A DNA stretch of 64,000 bases from CALAMD01 sp035301345 (lineage in GTDB: Bacteria > Bacillota > Bacilli > Bacillales > Amphibacillaceae): assembly GCA_035301345.1 (NCBI GenBank), contig DATGUM010000037.1, positions 73,203 to 137,202 of the forward strand. The letters run 5' to 3'. The notes below the pieces were generated by a model that saw nothing but the letters and a program-made list of their open reading frames with translations, made no database searches and was not told the origin of the DNA. Made by a program: the position numbers and the translations under genes. Position 1 is the first letter of the stretch; every line of letters starts with the position of its first letter. Below, in pieces: positions 17,932 through 26,436 of this stretch.

Positions 17932-19002
17932 TTACTGATTTCCGACAGTGTCTACAGAAACACTAGACGGCTGTAACTGTAACAAGTATTCTGCAATTTT
18001 ATCTGCTTCATCTTCAGATAACTCTGGATACATGCCAGTCATCTTGTTTCCTGGTTTGATTTCTTCAGGATCTAATAACCAATCAATTAAGTTTTCTTTT
18101 GTTGGAAGTAGAACTCCCGCAAATCTTGAACGATCTCCGAAGCTCGTTAAGTCCGGACCAATTGGTACTTGGTCAGCTACGTAATCTTCTGAATCAATCG
18201 CATGACAGCTCATACAATTGTTTGCTTCAAATAATTCTTTACCTTCTTGTGCTACTGCACTTTCAGGCTCTTCGTCTGCTGTTACAGACTTCATATCGTC
18301 AACCCACTGTTCGTAATCTTCTTCACTTACTACAACTACTTTAAAGTCCATGAGTGAGTGAGAAGGTCCACAAAGCTCAGCACATTTTCCGAAGAATACT
18401 CCTTCTTCATATGCTTCTAAGAACATTGTGTTTACGTTCTCAGGGTTAGCATCCAATTTCCCAGAAATACTCGGCACCCAGAATGAGTGGAGAACGTCTG
18501 ATGCTTTTAAATGTACATACACTTTAGTATCTACTGGAATATACATGTCTTGACTCGTATGAAGCTCTTCAGTTTCATACTCGAAATGCCACCAGTACTG
18601 GCTACCTGTAACATTAATATTAATATGATCAGGCGCATCTGAAGCATCTGCTAAATCGAAAGTTGCAATAACTGTTGGAACAGCCATAATTACAACTAAA
18701 ATAATTGGGATGATCGTCCAAACTGTTTCAAGTGTCTTACTTCCTTCTACTTGAACAGGTATGATATCGTCGTCACCCTTCTTCTTACGGTACTTAACAA
18801 TTACAAATATAAACACAATAATTACTGCTAAAAATACGAATGTCATAACAATAGTTGTTAATAGTATTAAAAACATGGAAGAATCTGCACCGTATCCCTT
18901 TGGTACGAGAGCTGTTAAATTCTCTCTTCCACATCCTGACATTAGTAATGCAAGTGAGCCTAATAAAAATACAGCTCTAAACTTACTAAACCAGCTTTTC
19001 AT
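17932..19002 (-). CDS. ctaC: Cytochrome c oxidase subunit II with fused cytochrome c (CtaC)
   Basis: Electron-entry subunit of the caa3 oxidase, exported and lipid-anchored. Signal peptide with lipobox (LMSGC, C24), two transmembrane helices (about 44-70 and 93-115), a CuA cupredoxin domain with H172, C207, C211, H215 and M218, and a C-terminal cytochrome c domain with heme site CMSCH at 263-267 and a distal Met in the KMTGMYP segment. The fused heme c makes this a caa3 rather than a quinol oxidase. It is the first gene of ctaCDEF; ctaB, often just upstream, is absent here. Confidence 0.97.
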   Translation of the reverse strand: MKSWFSKFRAVFLLGSLALLMSGCGRENLTALVPKGYGADSSMFLILLTTIVMTFVFLAVIIVFIFVIVKYRKKKGDDDIIPVQVEGSKTLETVWTIIPIILVVIMAVPTVIATFDLADASDAPDHININVTGSQYWWHFEYETEELHTSQDMYIPVDTKVYVHLKASDVLHSFWVPSISGKLDANPENVNTMFLEAYEEGVFFGKCAELCGPSHSLMDFKVVVVSEEDYEQWVDDMKSVTADEEPESAVAQEGKELFEANNCMSCHAIDSEDYVADQVPIGPDLTSFGDRSRFAGVLLPTKENLIDWLLDPEEIKPGNKMTGMYPELSEDEADKIAEYLLQLQPSSVSVDTVGNQ

Positions 19003-19624
19003 GTATGCATACCTCTCTTTCTCTTGGTTTGTTCCTTATATCTATTAAATGCTTTACGTAAGGACTACTTTAATTATAGTACATCAATTTTGCCAAAGCT
19101 AATCATAAACCTATTAAATAGAATGATTTGGTTAATTTATTGTTTGATAATATAGCTGAATATGTAGTTAGTTGCTGAATAAAAATACTTCTGTTTGTAG
19201 ACATCAAAACGTACATATAGCGTATTACTTCTCAATTCATACACTACATTTCAATCATGAAATAATGATAATTACTCGTTTTAGGGCTCCCCCTTTCATA
19301 TGTTTTAATGAACATCTTACCATATTAACTTCAGCTTAAAATGATAATATTAAATCATCACATTAAATTTCTTGGCAAAACTCTCTTACACTATATTTAG
19401 CAAATAATATTAAACATTGCAAGGCTTTTCCCTTTAAACACAGTGAAAACGATTTAATTCTTACAAACATATAACAACTTTATGACTTTTTGTTTTTCCA
19501 ACGTATTTTTATTGCTTTATGGTATGAAATAACATTACAATTATTATATCGTCTAAACAGTAAACAAACAATCACTAAATTTAGTTTAAGACATACTTTA
19601 TCAACAGAAGTGAGGAAAAAATGA
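19003..19624. other. 620-bp divergent intergenic region between ctaC and ctaA
   Basis: This is the promoter region for both ctaC and ctaA. It contains no credible reading frame. It is notable for lacking ctaB (heme O synthase), which occupies this place in B. subtilis, and for one CcpA-type site (separate entry). Confidence 0.6.
19444..19457. promoter_or_regulatory. Candidate CcpA cre site upstream of ctaA
   Basis: TGAAAACGATTTAA matches the cre consensus TGWAANCGNTNWCA at all but one defined position. CcpA is known to repress cta genes in B. subtilis. It lies about 170 nt before ctaA and 440 nt before ctaC. Function is inferred from the match only. Confidence 0.4.
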
Positions 19625-20581
19625 ATGATTAGAACTTTAAAATCTCTCTCAGTCGTTTCTACTATAGGAATGCTATTTATTTTAATCGGCGGTGCTCTCG
19701 TTACTAAGACAGATTCAGGAGCTGGGTGTGGGGATAGTTGGCCACTTTGTCACGGACAAATTTTGCCGACAAATATTACACCAGAATTAGTCATTGAGCT
19801 TAGTCACCGACTCGTTTCAACTGTTATCGGAGTAACTGTATTACTACTAGGGGTACTTGCTTGGCGATATATTGGTCATATTCGAGAAGCTAAATTTTTA
19901 TCCTTTCTTTCTATCTTCTTCTTAGTATTACAAGGATTAATAGGAGCAGCAGCAGTTAAATGGGGACAGTCTGACTTTGTTCTAGCAGCACACTTCGGTA
20001 TTTCACTAATTTCTTTTGCTGCAGTTTTCTTATTAACGTTACTCATTTTTGAAGTCGATCAAAAGTTTGATACGAATGAATTGTACATTAAGAAGAACCA
20101 CCGGATTGAATTATATTTATTAACAATATACACAATAATTGTCGTTTATACAGGAGCATTAGTAAGACATATAAATGCGAATCTAGTCTGTAAAGATTGG
20201 CCGTTTTGTAATAATGCAGCTCCTTTCGCTTTTTCAGATTACTCTTTCGTCCAATGGGTACAAATGGGTCATCGATTAAGCGCAGCGATTCTGTTTATAT
20301 GGACCGCACTCTTTTTCTTTAAAATTATTAAACATTATCGAGCAAACAAAGTAATGGTATGGGGATGGGCGATTACATTCATACTCATTACATTACAAGT
20401 GCTATTCGGTGCGTTAATCATATTCTCATTACTTAACTTAGGAATTGCTTTACTACACGCTTTATTCATTACGTGCTACTTTGGAATGCTTAGCTATTTC
20501 TTATTACTCAGTTCACGAAGTGCAAAAAAAGAAACGTCAGATCTTTCTTTAACGAGTACAGCTATTCATTTACAAAAGTAA
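19625..20581 (+). CDS. ctaA: Heme A synthase (CtaA)
   Basis: Converts heme O to heme A for the caa3 oxidase. A 318-aa protein with eight predicted helices. The conserved Cys pairs appear twice (GCGDSWPLCHG and CKDWPFCNN), and the heme-ligand His residues lie in ELSHRLVST, AAHFGISL, MGHRLSA and LLHALFI. A preceding ATG at 19621 runs into TAG, so the ATG at 19625 is used, with GTGAGG upstream. It is divergent from ctaC, as in B. subtilis. Confidence 0.96.
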   Translation: MIRTLKSLSVVSTIGMLFILIGGALVTKTDSGAGCGDSWPLCHGQILPTNITPELVIELSHRLVSTVIGVTVLLLGVLAWRYIGHIREAKFLSFLSIFFLVLQGLIGAAAVKWGQSDFVLAAHFGISLISFAAVFLLTLLIFEVDQKFDTNELYIKKNHRIELYLLTIYTIIVVYTGALVRHINANLVCKDWPFCNNAAPFAFSDYSFVQWVQMGHRLSAAILFIWTALFFFKIIKHYRANKVMVWGWAITFILITLQVLFGALIIFSLLNLGIALLHALFITCYFGMLSYFLLLSSRSAKKETSDLSLTSTAIHLQK

Positions 20582-20587
20582 TATGTG

Positions 20588-20626
20588 GCGTGACACGATT
20601 ATATACAGTGTCACGCAATTTTTTTA
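20588..20626 (+). terminator. Terminator after ctaA
   Basis: GCGTGACAC at 20588-20596 pairs perfectly with GTGTCACGC at 20608-20616, followed by AATTTTTTT. It separates ctaA from the TGA-containing genes, so those need their own promoter. Confidence 0.9.
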
Positions 20627-20647
20627 TCCATTTATGAAACCGCTTTA

Positions 20648-20676
20648 TTGATTCATGCACGAGTGATTGTTAAAAT
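20648..20676 (+). promoter_or_regulatory. Predicted sigma-A promoter for the two HesB-like selenoprotein genes
   Basis: TTGATT at 20648-20653 and TAAAAT at 20671-20676 are separated by exactly 17 nt. The predicted transcript starts near 20683, about 48 nt before the first ATG. The site lies just past the ctaA terminator. Confidence 0.5.
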
Positions 20677-20730
20677 AAAATTAAGCCTTTTATTTTATAT
20701 TGAATATGCCATATTAAGGAGGGACGCTAC

Positions 20731-21021
20731 ATGTTGCAGTTAACAGACACTGCTTTAAAGAAAGTTACACGAGATTTTGAAAAAGAACCAGAAATGCCAT
20801 TTGCTCGTATTTTTGTTAGTCCTGGATGATGCTCTTCAGCACTAGTAAGAGTGACTCTGGATGAGATCACTAAAGAGGATGACGTTGTCGTTGAAGCTGA
20901 TGGATTTAAGTTTCTAATAAATAAAAACCAACAATCACTTTTCGAAGATAATGCTTTAGATTTCCTTGAAAGTTACTTCGGTATGGGTGACTTTTTATTA
21001 AAGCCACTAAACAATGAATGA
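20731..21021 (+). CDS. HesB-like selenoprotein, copy 1 (in-frame TGA read as Sec33)
   Basis: Reading through one TGA at 20827-20829 gives a 96-aa protein ending at a second, true TGA. AAGGAGGG lies 7 nt before the ATG. Order: N-terminal helix, then ARIFVSPG-Sec-CSS, then a TLDE segment, and a C-terminal GMGDFLL. In the HesB/IscA-like family a conserved Cys follows Pro-Gly at this place, and a subfamily (TIGR01911, from memory) contains selenoproteins with Sec there. A Cys directly follows the Sec. The C-terminal CxC of true Fe-S carriers is replaced by FGMG, so a simple cluster-carrier role is doubtful. A SECIS-like hairpin follows the TGA. A pseudogene is the alternative, but the frame is clean on both sides and copy 2 repeats the pattern. 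Confidence 0.85.
20850..20871 (+). promoter_or_regulatory. Predicted SECIS element, copy 1
   Basis: Stem AGTGACTC / GAG-A-TCACT: eight base pairs with a single bulged A and a five-base loop TGGAT. The loop begins 28 nt after the TGA, within the window expected for bacterial SECIS elements, and has two G residues as in known SelB-binding loops. The second gene has the same loop type at nearly the same distance. Confidence 0.65.
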
Positions 21022-21071
21022 ACATTTTTAAGTCTATTTACAATGAAATCTTATATTTGGTGGTGTAGATA

Positions 21072-21350
21072 ATGTTGGAAGTGACAAAAGAAACGATTGA
21101 TAAAGTTTATCGAGATTATCATCCAACGAAAGATCAACAGTATGTTCGAGTAATTGTTGGTCCAGGATGAAGTGTTCCTTCTGTATTTTTGGCTCTGGAA
21201 GAGTCATTAAATGATGATGATATCATTGAAGAAGTAGGTCAGATCAATTTTGTTATGCGAAATCATCTGTCACCTATTTTTGAATGGTTCACACTAGATT
21301 ACAAAGATGGATTTATGGGTGCTGGTGATTTTTTACTCATAGAAAAATAA
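21072..21350 (+). CDS. HesB-like selenoprotein, copy 2 (in-frame TGA read as Sec33)
   Basis: A second reading frame with TGA at 21168-21170, again codon 33 and again after Pro-Gly (VIVGPG-Sec-SVPS). Readthrough gives a 92-aa protein ending in TAA. It shares with copy 1 the Pro-Gly-Sec motif, a LxLEE/TLDE segment, a DD(I/V) turn and GAGDFLL at the end, but the rest has diverged, so this is an old duplication rather than a recent one. The residue after Sec is Ser here, not Cys. It has only a GGTGGTG ribosome-binding site and lies 50 nt after copy 1, probably cotranscribed. The C-terminal CxC is absent (MGAG). Function unknown; a selenol-based redox role is inferred. Confidence 0.82.
21190..21206 (+). 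promoter_or_regulatory. Predicted SECIS element, copy 2
   Basis: Stem TGGCTC / GAGTCA with one G-T wobble and loop TGGAA. The loop begins 25 nt after the TGA. The CTC-TGGA(T/A)-GAG apex is the same as in copy 1, although part of this similarity could come from the shared Leu-(Asp/Glu)-Glu codons. Confidence 0.6.
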
Positions 21351-21396
21351 AAATGTGCTCGTTCAATCAATAATGATTGTTCCGAGCACATTTTTT
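21351..21396. terminator. Bidirectional terminator between the selenoprotein pair and pyc
   Basis: AAATGTGCTCG at 21351-21361 pairs with CGAGCACATTT at 21383-21393, with an inner stem CAATCA/TGATTG. A-runs and T-runs flank it. It begins right after the stop codon of copy 2. Confidence 0.9.
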
Positions 21397-21407
21397 ATGC
21401 ACATTGT

Positions 21408-24400
21408 TTATTCAAATTCGATAAGTAAGTCATTAACAGAAATTGCTCCGCCATCTTTAACGAATATTTCTTTAATAACACCTGAGAATGGAGCTTGTAC
21501 AGTTGTTTCCATCTTCATTGCCTCAGTAATTAACAAGTAATCTCCTTGTTTTACTTTTTCTCCTTTTTCACAGAGTACTTTAACGACAGTTCCTGGCATA
21601 GTTGCACCAATATGTTTGTCATTATTATTATCTGCTTTAGGAATCGCAATAACATCTGATTCAACGTCTTTGTCCTTAATGACAATTTCACGTGACTGAC
21701 CATTAAGTTCAAAGTATAAGATTCTCGTACCGTCCGAACGTGCACCCGAAATTGACTCAAGCTTAATAATAAGCGTCTTACCTTTTTCAATTTCTACTTC
21801 TTTCGTTTCACCTAGTTTCATTCCGTAAAAGAATGTCGGCGTATCCAGCACTGAAACGTTCCCGAACTCTTCATGGAATGTATTGTAATCAGTAAATACT
21901 TGTGGGTACAACGTATAAGCGATAACGTCTAATTCTGAAACTTCGCGATCAAAGTCTTTTTCAAGTTTTGCTTTCACTTCTGCAAAATCAATCGGATCTA
22001 AATGCTTACCTGGGCGATCTGTAATCGCTTCTCTTCCTTTTAAAATTACTTTTTGTAATTTCTCTGGGAATCCTTTGTATGGCTGACCGATAAATCCTTG
22101 GGCAAATTCAATAACTGAAGCTGGGAAGTCAATTGTTTCTCCCTTTTCATAAATATCTTCTTCTGTTAAATCGTTTTGTACCATAAATAATGCCATATCA
22201 CCGACAATTTTAGATGAAGGTGTTACTTTTACGATATCACCAAACATGTAGTTTACCGTACGGAACATTTCTTTTACTTCGTCCCAACGTTCTTCTAAAC
22301 CAACAGCTTTTGCTTGTTGTTGTAAGTTACTATATTGTCCACCCGGCATTTCATGGAAGTACACTTCAGAGTGAGGCGCTTTTAAGCCACTCTCAAAGTC
22401 TGTGTAATACTCGCGTACACCTTCCCAATAACCAGATAATTTTTCATAATTTTCAATATCCATGCGTGGTTGCTTACCAGTGCCATCAAGTGCATGGTAA
22501 AGAGCTTGTGCACTCGGCTGTGATGTTGAACCTGACATTGGGCCTGCAGCAACATCTACAACGTCTACACCTGCATCAATCGCGCGAGCATAGAGGTGAG
22601 CACCATTTCCACTCGTATCATGTGTGTGTAAATGAATGGGAATATTAATATCTTCTTTTAACGTACTTACTAATTGGTAAGCAGCCTCTGGCTTAAGTAG
22701 TCCCGCCATGTCTTTAATACCTAAAATGTGAGCACCTGAGTTTTCCAACTCTTTCGCTAAGTTTAAGTAATAGTTTAAATCATATTTCGTTTGGTTAGGA
22801 TCTAACACGTTACCTGTATAGCAAATAGCCGCTTCAGCAATCTTATTGTTATCTCTAACTGATTGAATAGCTGGGCGCATTCCTTCTAACCAGTTCAAAC
22901 TATCGAACACTCTGAAGACGTCAATGCCTTTTTCCGCACTTGCTTGAACAAACTCATCGACAACATTGTCCGGATAGTTCTTGTATCCAACAGCATTACT
23001 CGCACGTAGCAACATTTGGAATAACACATTTGGCATTGCTTCTCTTAATAACTCAAGTCTTTGCCACGGATCTTCATGTAAGAAACGATAAGCAACGTCA
23101 AATGTCGCTCCTCCCCACATCTCGACAGAGAATAGATCTGGTAATAAATGAGCCGTCGGTTCAGCAATTTTTAATAAATCATTCGTACGTACGCGCGTCG
23201 CTAAAATTGATTGATGCGCATCACGGAATGTCGTGTCAGTTAATAAAACGTCTTCTTGTTCTTTTAACCATTTCACAACACCTTCTGGACCTTGCTCATC
23301 TAAAATTTGCTTCGTACCTCGTAATTTTTCAGATTTTTCTTCAAATCCTGGAATCGCTGGCTCTAAAAACGCCGGTTTCGTTCTCTTCGTTAAACCTTCA
23401 AACCCATTAACCGTAGTTTCCCCAATGTACGTTAATAACTTAGTCGCACGGTCAAGTTGTTTAGGGAAATCAAAGAGCTCTGGTGATTCATCGATAAATT
23501 TCGTACTGTATTCCCCTGTTAAAAAGTCAGGGTGGCTAACGACATTCATAACGAATGGAATGTTCGTCTTAATTCCTCTTATTCTAAACTCTTTTAAGTT
23601 TCTAACCATTTTCTGAGCCGCTTGTTCAAACGTTAATGCCCATGTTGATACTTTTACTAATAACGAGTCATAGTGTGGTGAAATGATAGATCCTTGATAA
23701 CCGTTTCCAGCGTCAAGCCTAACACCAAATCCACCACCCGAACGATATACCATAATTCTACCTGTATCAGGCATAAAGTCGTTTGCTGGGTCTTCTGTCG
23801 TTACACGTGATTGAATCGCATAACCATTCACTTTAATATCTTCTTGCTTCGGTACACCAACATATGAATCAAACATGTCGCGACCTTCAGCAATTTTAAT
23901 TTGTGAATGAACAATATCAATACCTGTGACCATTTCAGTAATTGTGTGCTCTACTTGTACTCTAGGGTTTACTTCAATAAAGTAAAAGCCTTCATCTGTT
24001 AGTAAGAATTCAACAGTTCCTGCGTTAACGTATCCTACTTCTTTCATTAACTGAACAGCTGCTTCACACATTTCTAGCCTTTTCTCTTCTGATACAGCTA
24101 CACTCGGAGCAATTTCAACTACTTTTTGATGGCGTCGTTGTACTGAACAATCTCGATCATATAAATGAACAACATTTCCGTTGTGATCTCCTAAGATTTG
24201 GATTTCAATATGTTTAGGATTTTGAATAAGCTTCTCTACGTATACTTCATCGTCACCAAAAGCTGCTTTTGCTTCCGACTTACAACGATCGTAAGCTTCT
24301 TCTACATCTTCTGACTTTTCAACAATTCTCATTCCACGTCCTCCACCACCGAGAGACGCTTTCACGATAATAGGGTATCCGTGCTCTTCACCGAATTGTT

Positions 24401-24857
24401 TAACTTCATCAACTGATTCAACAGGTCCATCAGAACCTGGGATAATTGGTAATCCTGCTTTTACTGCTTGAGTTCTTGCCTTCACTTTATCTCCAAAAAT
24501 ATCGAGTAAATGACTTCCAGGTCCAATAAAGATTATTCCTTCTTCTTCACATCGTCTAGCGAAATGAATGTTTTCTGATAAAAATCCATACCCAGGATGA
24601 ATCGCATCAACATCTGTACTTTTAGCTAACTCAATAATTCCTTCAATATCAAGATAAGCATCAATAGGGCTCTTGTCCTCCCCTACTAAATATGCTTCGT
24701 CTGCTTTATAACGATGATATGAATTCATGTCTTCCTTTGAGTAAATCGCAACTGTCGTAATATCTAACTCTGTACATGCACGAAAAACACGTATTGCAAT
24801 TTCACCACGGTTTGCTACTAAGATTTTGTTAATTTTGTTTAGCTTTGCCTTTGCCAT
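21408..24857 (-). CDS. pyc: Pyruvate carboxylase
   Basis: Biotin enzyme converting pyruvate and bicarbonate to oxaloacetate to refill the TCA cycle. The 1149-aa protein has, in order, an N-terminal biotin carboxylase (ATP-grasp, with GGGGRGMR, HIEIQILGD and EVNPRVQVEHT), a carboxyltransferase (DTTFRDAHQS, HTHDTSGNGAH, metal-binding HxH), and a C-terminal biotinyl domain with EAMKMET. The start ATG has GGAGG 6 nt upstream and overlaps the ftsW end by 19 nt. A ftsW-pyc operon is conserved in Bacillus. In B. subtilis and Listeria this enzyme is tied to c-di-AMP. Confidence 0.98.
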   Translation of the reverse strand: MAKAKLNKINKILVANRGEIAIRVFRACTELDITTVAIYSKEDMNSYHRYKADEAYLVGEDKSPIDAYLDIEGIIELAKSTDVDAIHPGYGFLSENIHFARRCEEEGIIFIGPGSHLLDIFGDKVKARTQAVKAGLPIIPGSDGPVESVDEVKQFGEEHGYPIIVKASLGGGGRGMRIVEKSEDVEEAYDRCKSEAKAAFGDDEVYVEKLIQNPKHIEIQILGDHNGNVVHLYDRDCSVQRRHQKVVEIAPSVAVSEEKRLEMCEAAVQLMKEVGYVNAGTVEFLLTDEGFYFIEVNPRVQVEHTITEMVTGIDIVHSQIKIAEGRDMFDSYVGVPKQEDIKVNGYAIQSRVTTEDPANDFMPDTGRIMVYRSGGGFGVRLDAGNGYQGSIISPHYDSLLVKVSTWALTFEQAAQKMVRNLKEFRIRGIKTNIPFVMNVVSHPDFLTGEYSTKFIDESPELFDFPKQLDRATKLLTYIGETTVNGFEGLTKRTKPAFLEPAIPGFEEKSEKLRGTKQILDEQGPEGVVKWLKEQEDVLLTDTTFRDAHQSILATRVRTNDLLKIAEPTAHLLPDLFSVEMWGGATFDVAYRFLHEDPWQRLELLREAMPNVLFQMLLRASNAVGYKNYPDNVVDEFVQASAEKGIDVFRVFDSLNWLEGMRPAIQSVRDNNKIAEAAICYTGNVLDPNQTKYDLNYYLNLAKELENSGAHILGIKDMAGLLKPEAAYQLVSTLKEDINIPIHLHTHDTSGNGAHLYARAIDAGVDVVDVAAGPMSGSTSQPSAQALYHALDGTGKQPRMDIENYEKLSGYWEGVREYYTDFESGLKAPHSEVYFHEMPGGQYSNLQQQAKAVGLEERWDEVKEMFRTVNYMFGDIVKVTPSSKIVGDMALFMVQNDLTEEDIYEKGETIDFPASVIEFAQGFIGQPYKGFPEKLQKVILKGREAITDRPGKHLDPIDFAEVKAKLEKDFDREVSELDVIAYTLYPQVFTDYNTFHEEFGNVSVLDTPTFFYGMKLGETKEVEIEKGKTLIIKLESISGARSDGTRILYFELNGQSREIVIKDKDVESDVIAIPKADNNNDKHIGATMPGTVVKVLCEKGEKVKQGDYLLITEAMKMETTVQAPFSGVIKEIFVKDGGAISVNDLLIEFE

Positions 24858-26038
24858 CTTCTTCCTCCTCTATTCTGAACACTACTAATCTTTTTTACAT
24901 TTTTTGGCTTCGGTGATTGGACAGGGTGATTTTCATCAACCTGCTTCACTGATTTTGCTATATTATTTAAAATCCCCATTGAGATTAATAACACTAATAA
25001 TGATGAACCACCATAACTAATGAATGGCAGTGTTACACCCGTAATGGGAAGTATTCCACTAATTGCACCTAAATTAATAAATGACTGAATGCCTACCATT
25101 GAAGCAATTCCTAACGCTAATAAAGCGCCAAAACTATCTTTACATTTCCTTGAAATAAATAAACCTCTTAAAACAATCGTAGCTAATAAACCAATAACAA
25201 TAATAACACCAATTAAACCTAGTTCTTCAGCAATAATAGACATTATAAAGTCTGTATGGGCTCCCCATAAATAACCTAATTTTTGAATACTTTGCCCCAA
25301 CCCTTCACCTGTAAAACCACCAACACCTATCGCAATATACGATTGAATTAAATGGTAGCCTCCTGCTTCAGGTGCTGCGAATGGTTGATAAGCTCCAGTT
25401 ATTCGCGCAATTCTCGTTTCAGTAATAAACGACGGTAAAAGGAAAATCAAAAATACTACCCCTACAGATAACAAGGCAAACATATGTTTAAACCGTACAC
25501 CCGAACAAATGATGATAGTTAGCGTAATTAAAAATATGATTGACGCCGTCCCAATATCAGGTTGTTTAATAATGAGTCCTAATATAATAGCCATAAGAAC
25601 TAACGGAGGCAGAACTCCGCGACCAAACTCATTAATATACGCTTGCTTTTTTGAATATGCAGAAGCCAAGTATAAAATAAGGCTTAACTTCACAAATTCT
25701 GATGGCTGAATACTAAAACCTGCAATGACGAGCGACCGCGCAGCATTGTTAGCTTCATAACCGAAGAATAGTACGAGTACTAATAAAGCAACACTTATAA
25801 GTACAATAAGTTTTATGTATTTTTGATAAAGCTGATAAGGTATGATGCTACATATAACAAACCCGATCATTCCTAATCCAAACCACTGAATTTGCTTAAA
25901 TAAATAATATGTACTATCTAAGCCTGAAACAACTGCAGTCACCATACTTGCACTATACACCATCACTATTCCAAACACTGACAACAATATAGGAGTTATC
26001 ATTAATGTATAATCGTAGTTTTTTAATTTGTTTAACAC
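24839..26038 (-). CDS. ftsW: Septal peptidoglycan glycosyltransferase FtsW
   Basis: SEDS-family lipid II polymerase with about ten transmembrane helices. Family motifs include SIQPSEFVKLSLILYLA, KQPDIGTASI, GGYHLIQSYIAIGVGG, GLGQSIQKLGYLWGAHTDFI and the C-terminal PITGVTLPFISYGGSS. I start it at the GTG at 26038, 11 nt after GGAG; a GTG at 26050 overlaps that site. SEDS paralogues RodA and SpoVE are the alternatives, but the pyc neighbour matches FtsW (YlaO). The gene has a long leader with a possible attenuator. Confidence 0.9.
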   Translation of the reverse strand: MLNKLKNYDYTLMITPILLSVFGIVMVYSASMVTAVVSGLDSTYYLFKQIQWFGLGMIGFVICSIIPYQLYQKYIKLIVLISVALLVLVLFFGYEANNAARSLVIAGFSIQPSEFVKLSLILYLASAYSKKQAYINEFGRGVLPPLVLMAIILGLIIKQPDIGTASIIFLITLTIIICSGVRFKHMFALLSVGVVFLIFLLPSFITETRIARITGAYQPFAAPEAGGYHLIQSYIAIGVGGFTGEGLGQSIQKLGYLWGAHTDFIMSIIAEELGLIGVIIVIGLLATIVLRGLFISRKCKDSFGALLALGIASMVGIQSFINLGAISGILPITGVTLPFISYGGSSLLVLLISMGILNNIAKSVKQVDENHPVQSPKPKNVKKISSVQNRGGRRWQRQS

Positions 26039-26234
26039 TGCACAGTTCACTCCAAATCTTTGAGAGTTGACAGTAATGACGTATGTGTAATAGATAATAA
26101 CGATTAACAGTGTATCATATTACCGTAAATAGTATAACACATTACAGCCAGTTTTTAAGTATTTTTTTACAAAGGTTTTCATTTTTTAAACAATTTAGTT
26201 ATCTTACGAACATTATTTTTTTATAAAAATAAAG

Positions 26235-26294
26235 AAAACCCGCCACTCGGCGAGTCTTTATGGATAGTAAAAGCAATTTAAAACAAAGACTTGA
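26235..26294 (-). promoter_or_regulatory. Possible transcription attenuator in the ftsW-pyc leader
   Basis: On the minus strand CTCGCC-GAGT-GGCGGG forms a short GC-rich stem followed by TTTT-CTTT (26254-26235), a terminator about 195 nt before ftsW. The AAAGACT just 5' of it can instead pair with AGTCTTT at 26291-26285, which would disrupt the terminator. This is the mutually exclusive layout of an attenuator. No known riboswitch class fits. Confidence 0.35.
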
Positions 26295-26355
26295 CTCTTA
26301 ATAGCTGCACCTTTATTTACTCATGCTTAAATAACCTTTGACCCGAAAAATTGTG

Positions 26356-26392
26356 TAAAAAAACCTTGCCATAGAAAACCATGATGGCAAAG
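26356..26392 (-). terminator. Terminator after ylaN
   Basis: On the minus strand TTGCCAT (26390-26384) pairs with ATGGCAA (26372-26366), followed by GGTTTTTTT. It separates ylaN from the ftsW leader. Confidence 0.8.
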
Positions 26393-26436
26393 TTAAATGA
26401 GAAATCACTCAAGACGGTTTATCGATCAATGAAAAA

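Noticed and set aside
20731..21350. Reading the two TGA-containing frames as decayed pseudogenes
   Set aside because: Both have the interruption at the same conserved residue, both are otherwise intact with normal starts and ends, and both carry a similar downstream hairpin. Independent decay would not give this.
26221..26345. Lysine riboswitch in the ftsW leader
   Set aside because: The AGGTGC...AAGAGT stretch recalls the L-box core, but the segment is about 100 nt rather than about 170 nt, and the other conserved L-box parts are missing. I kept only the attenuator-like pairing.
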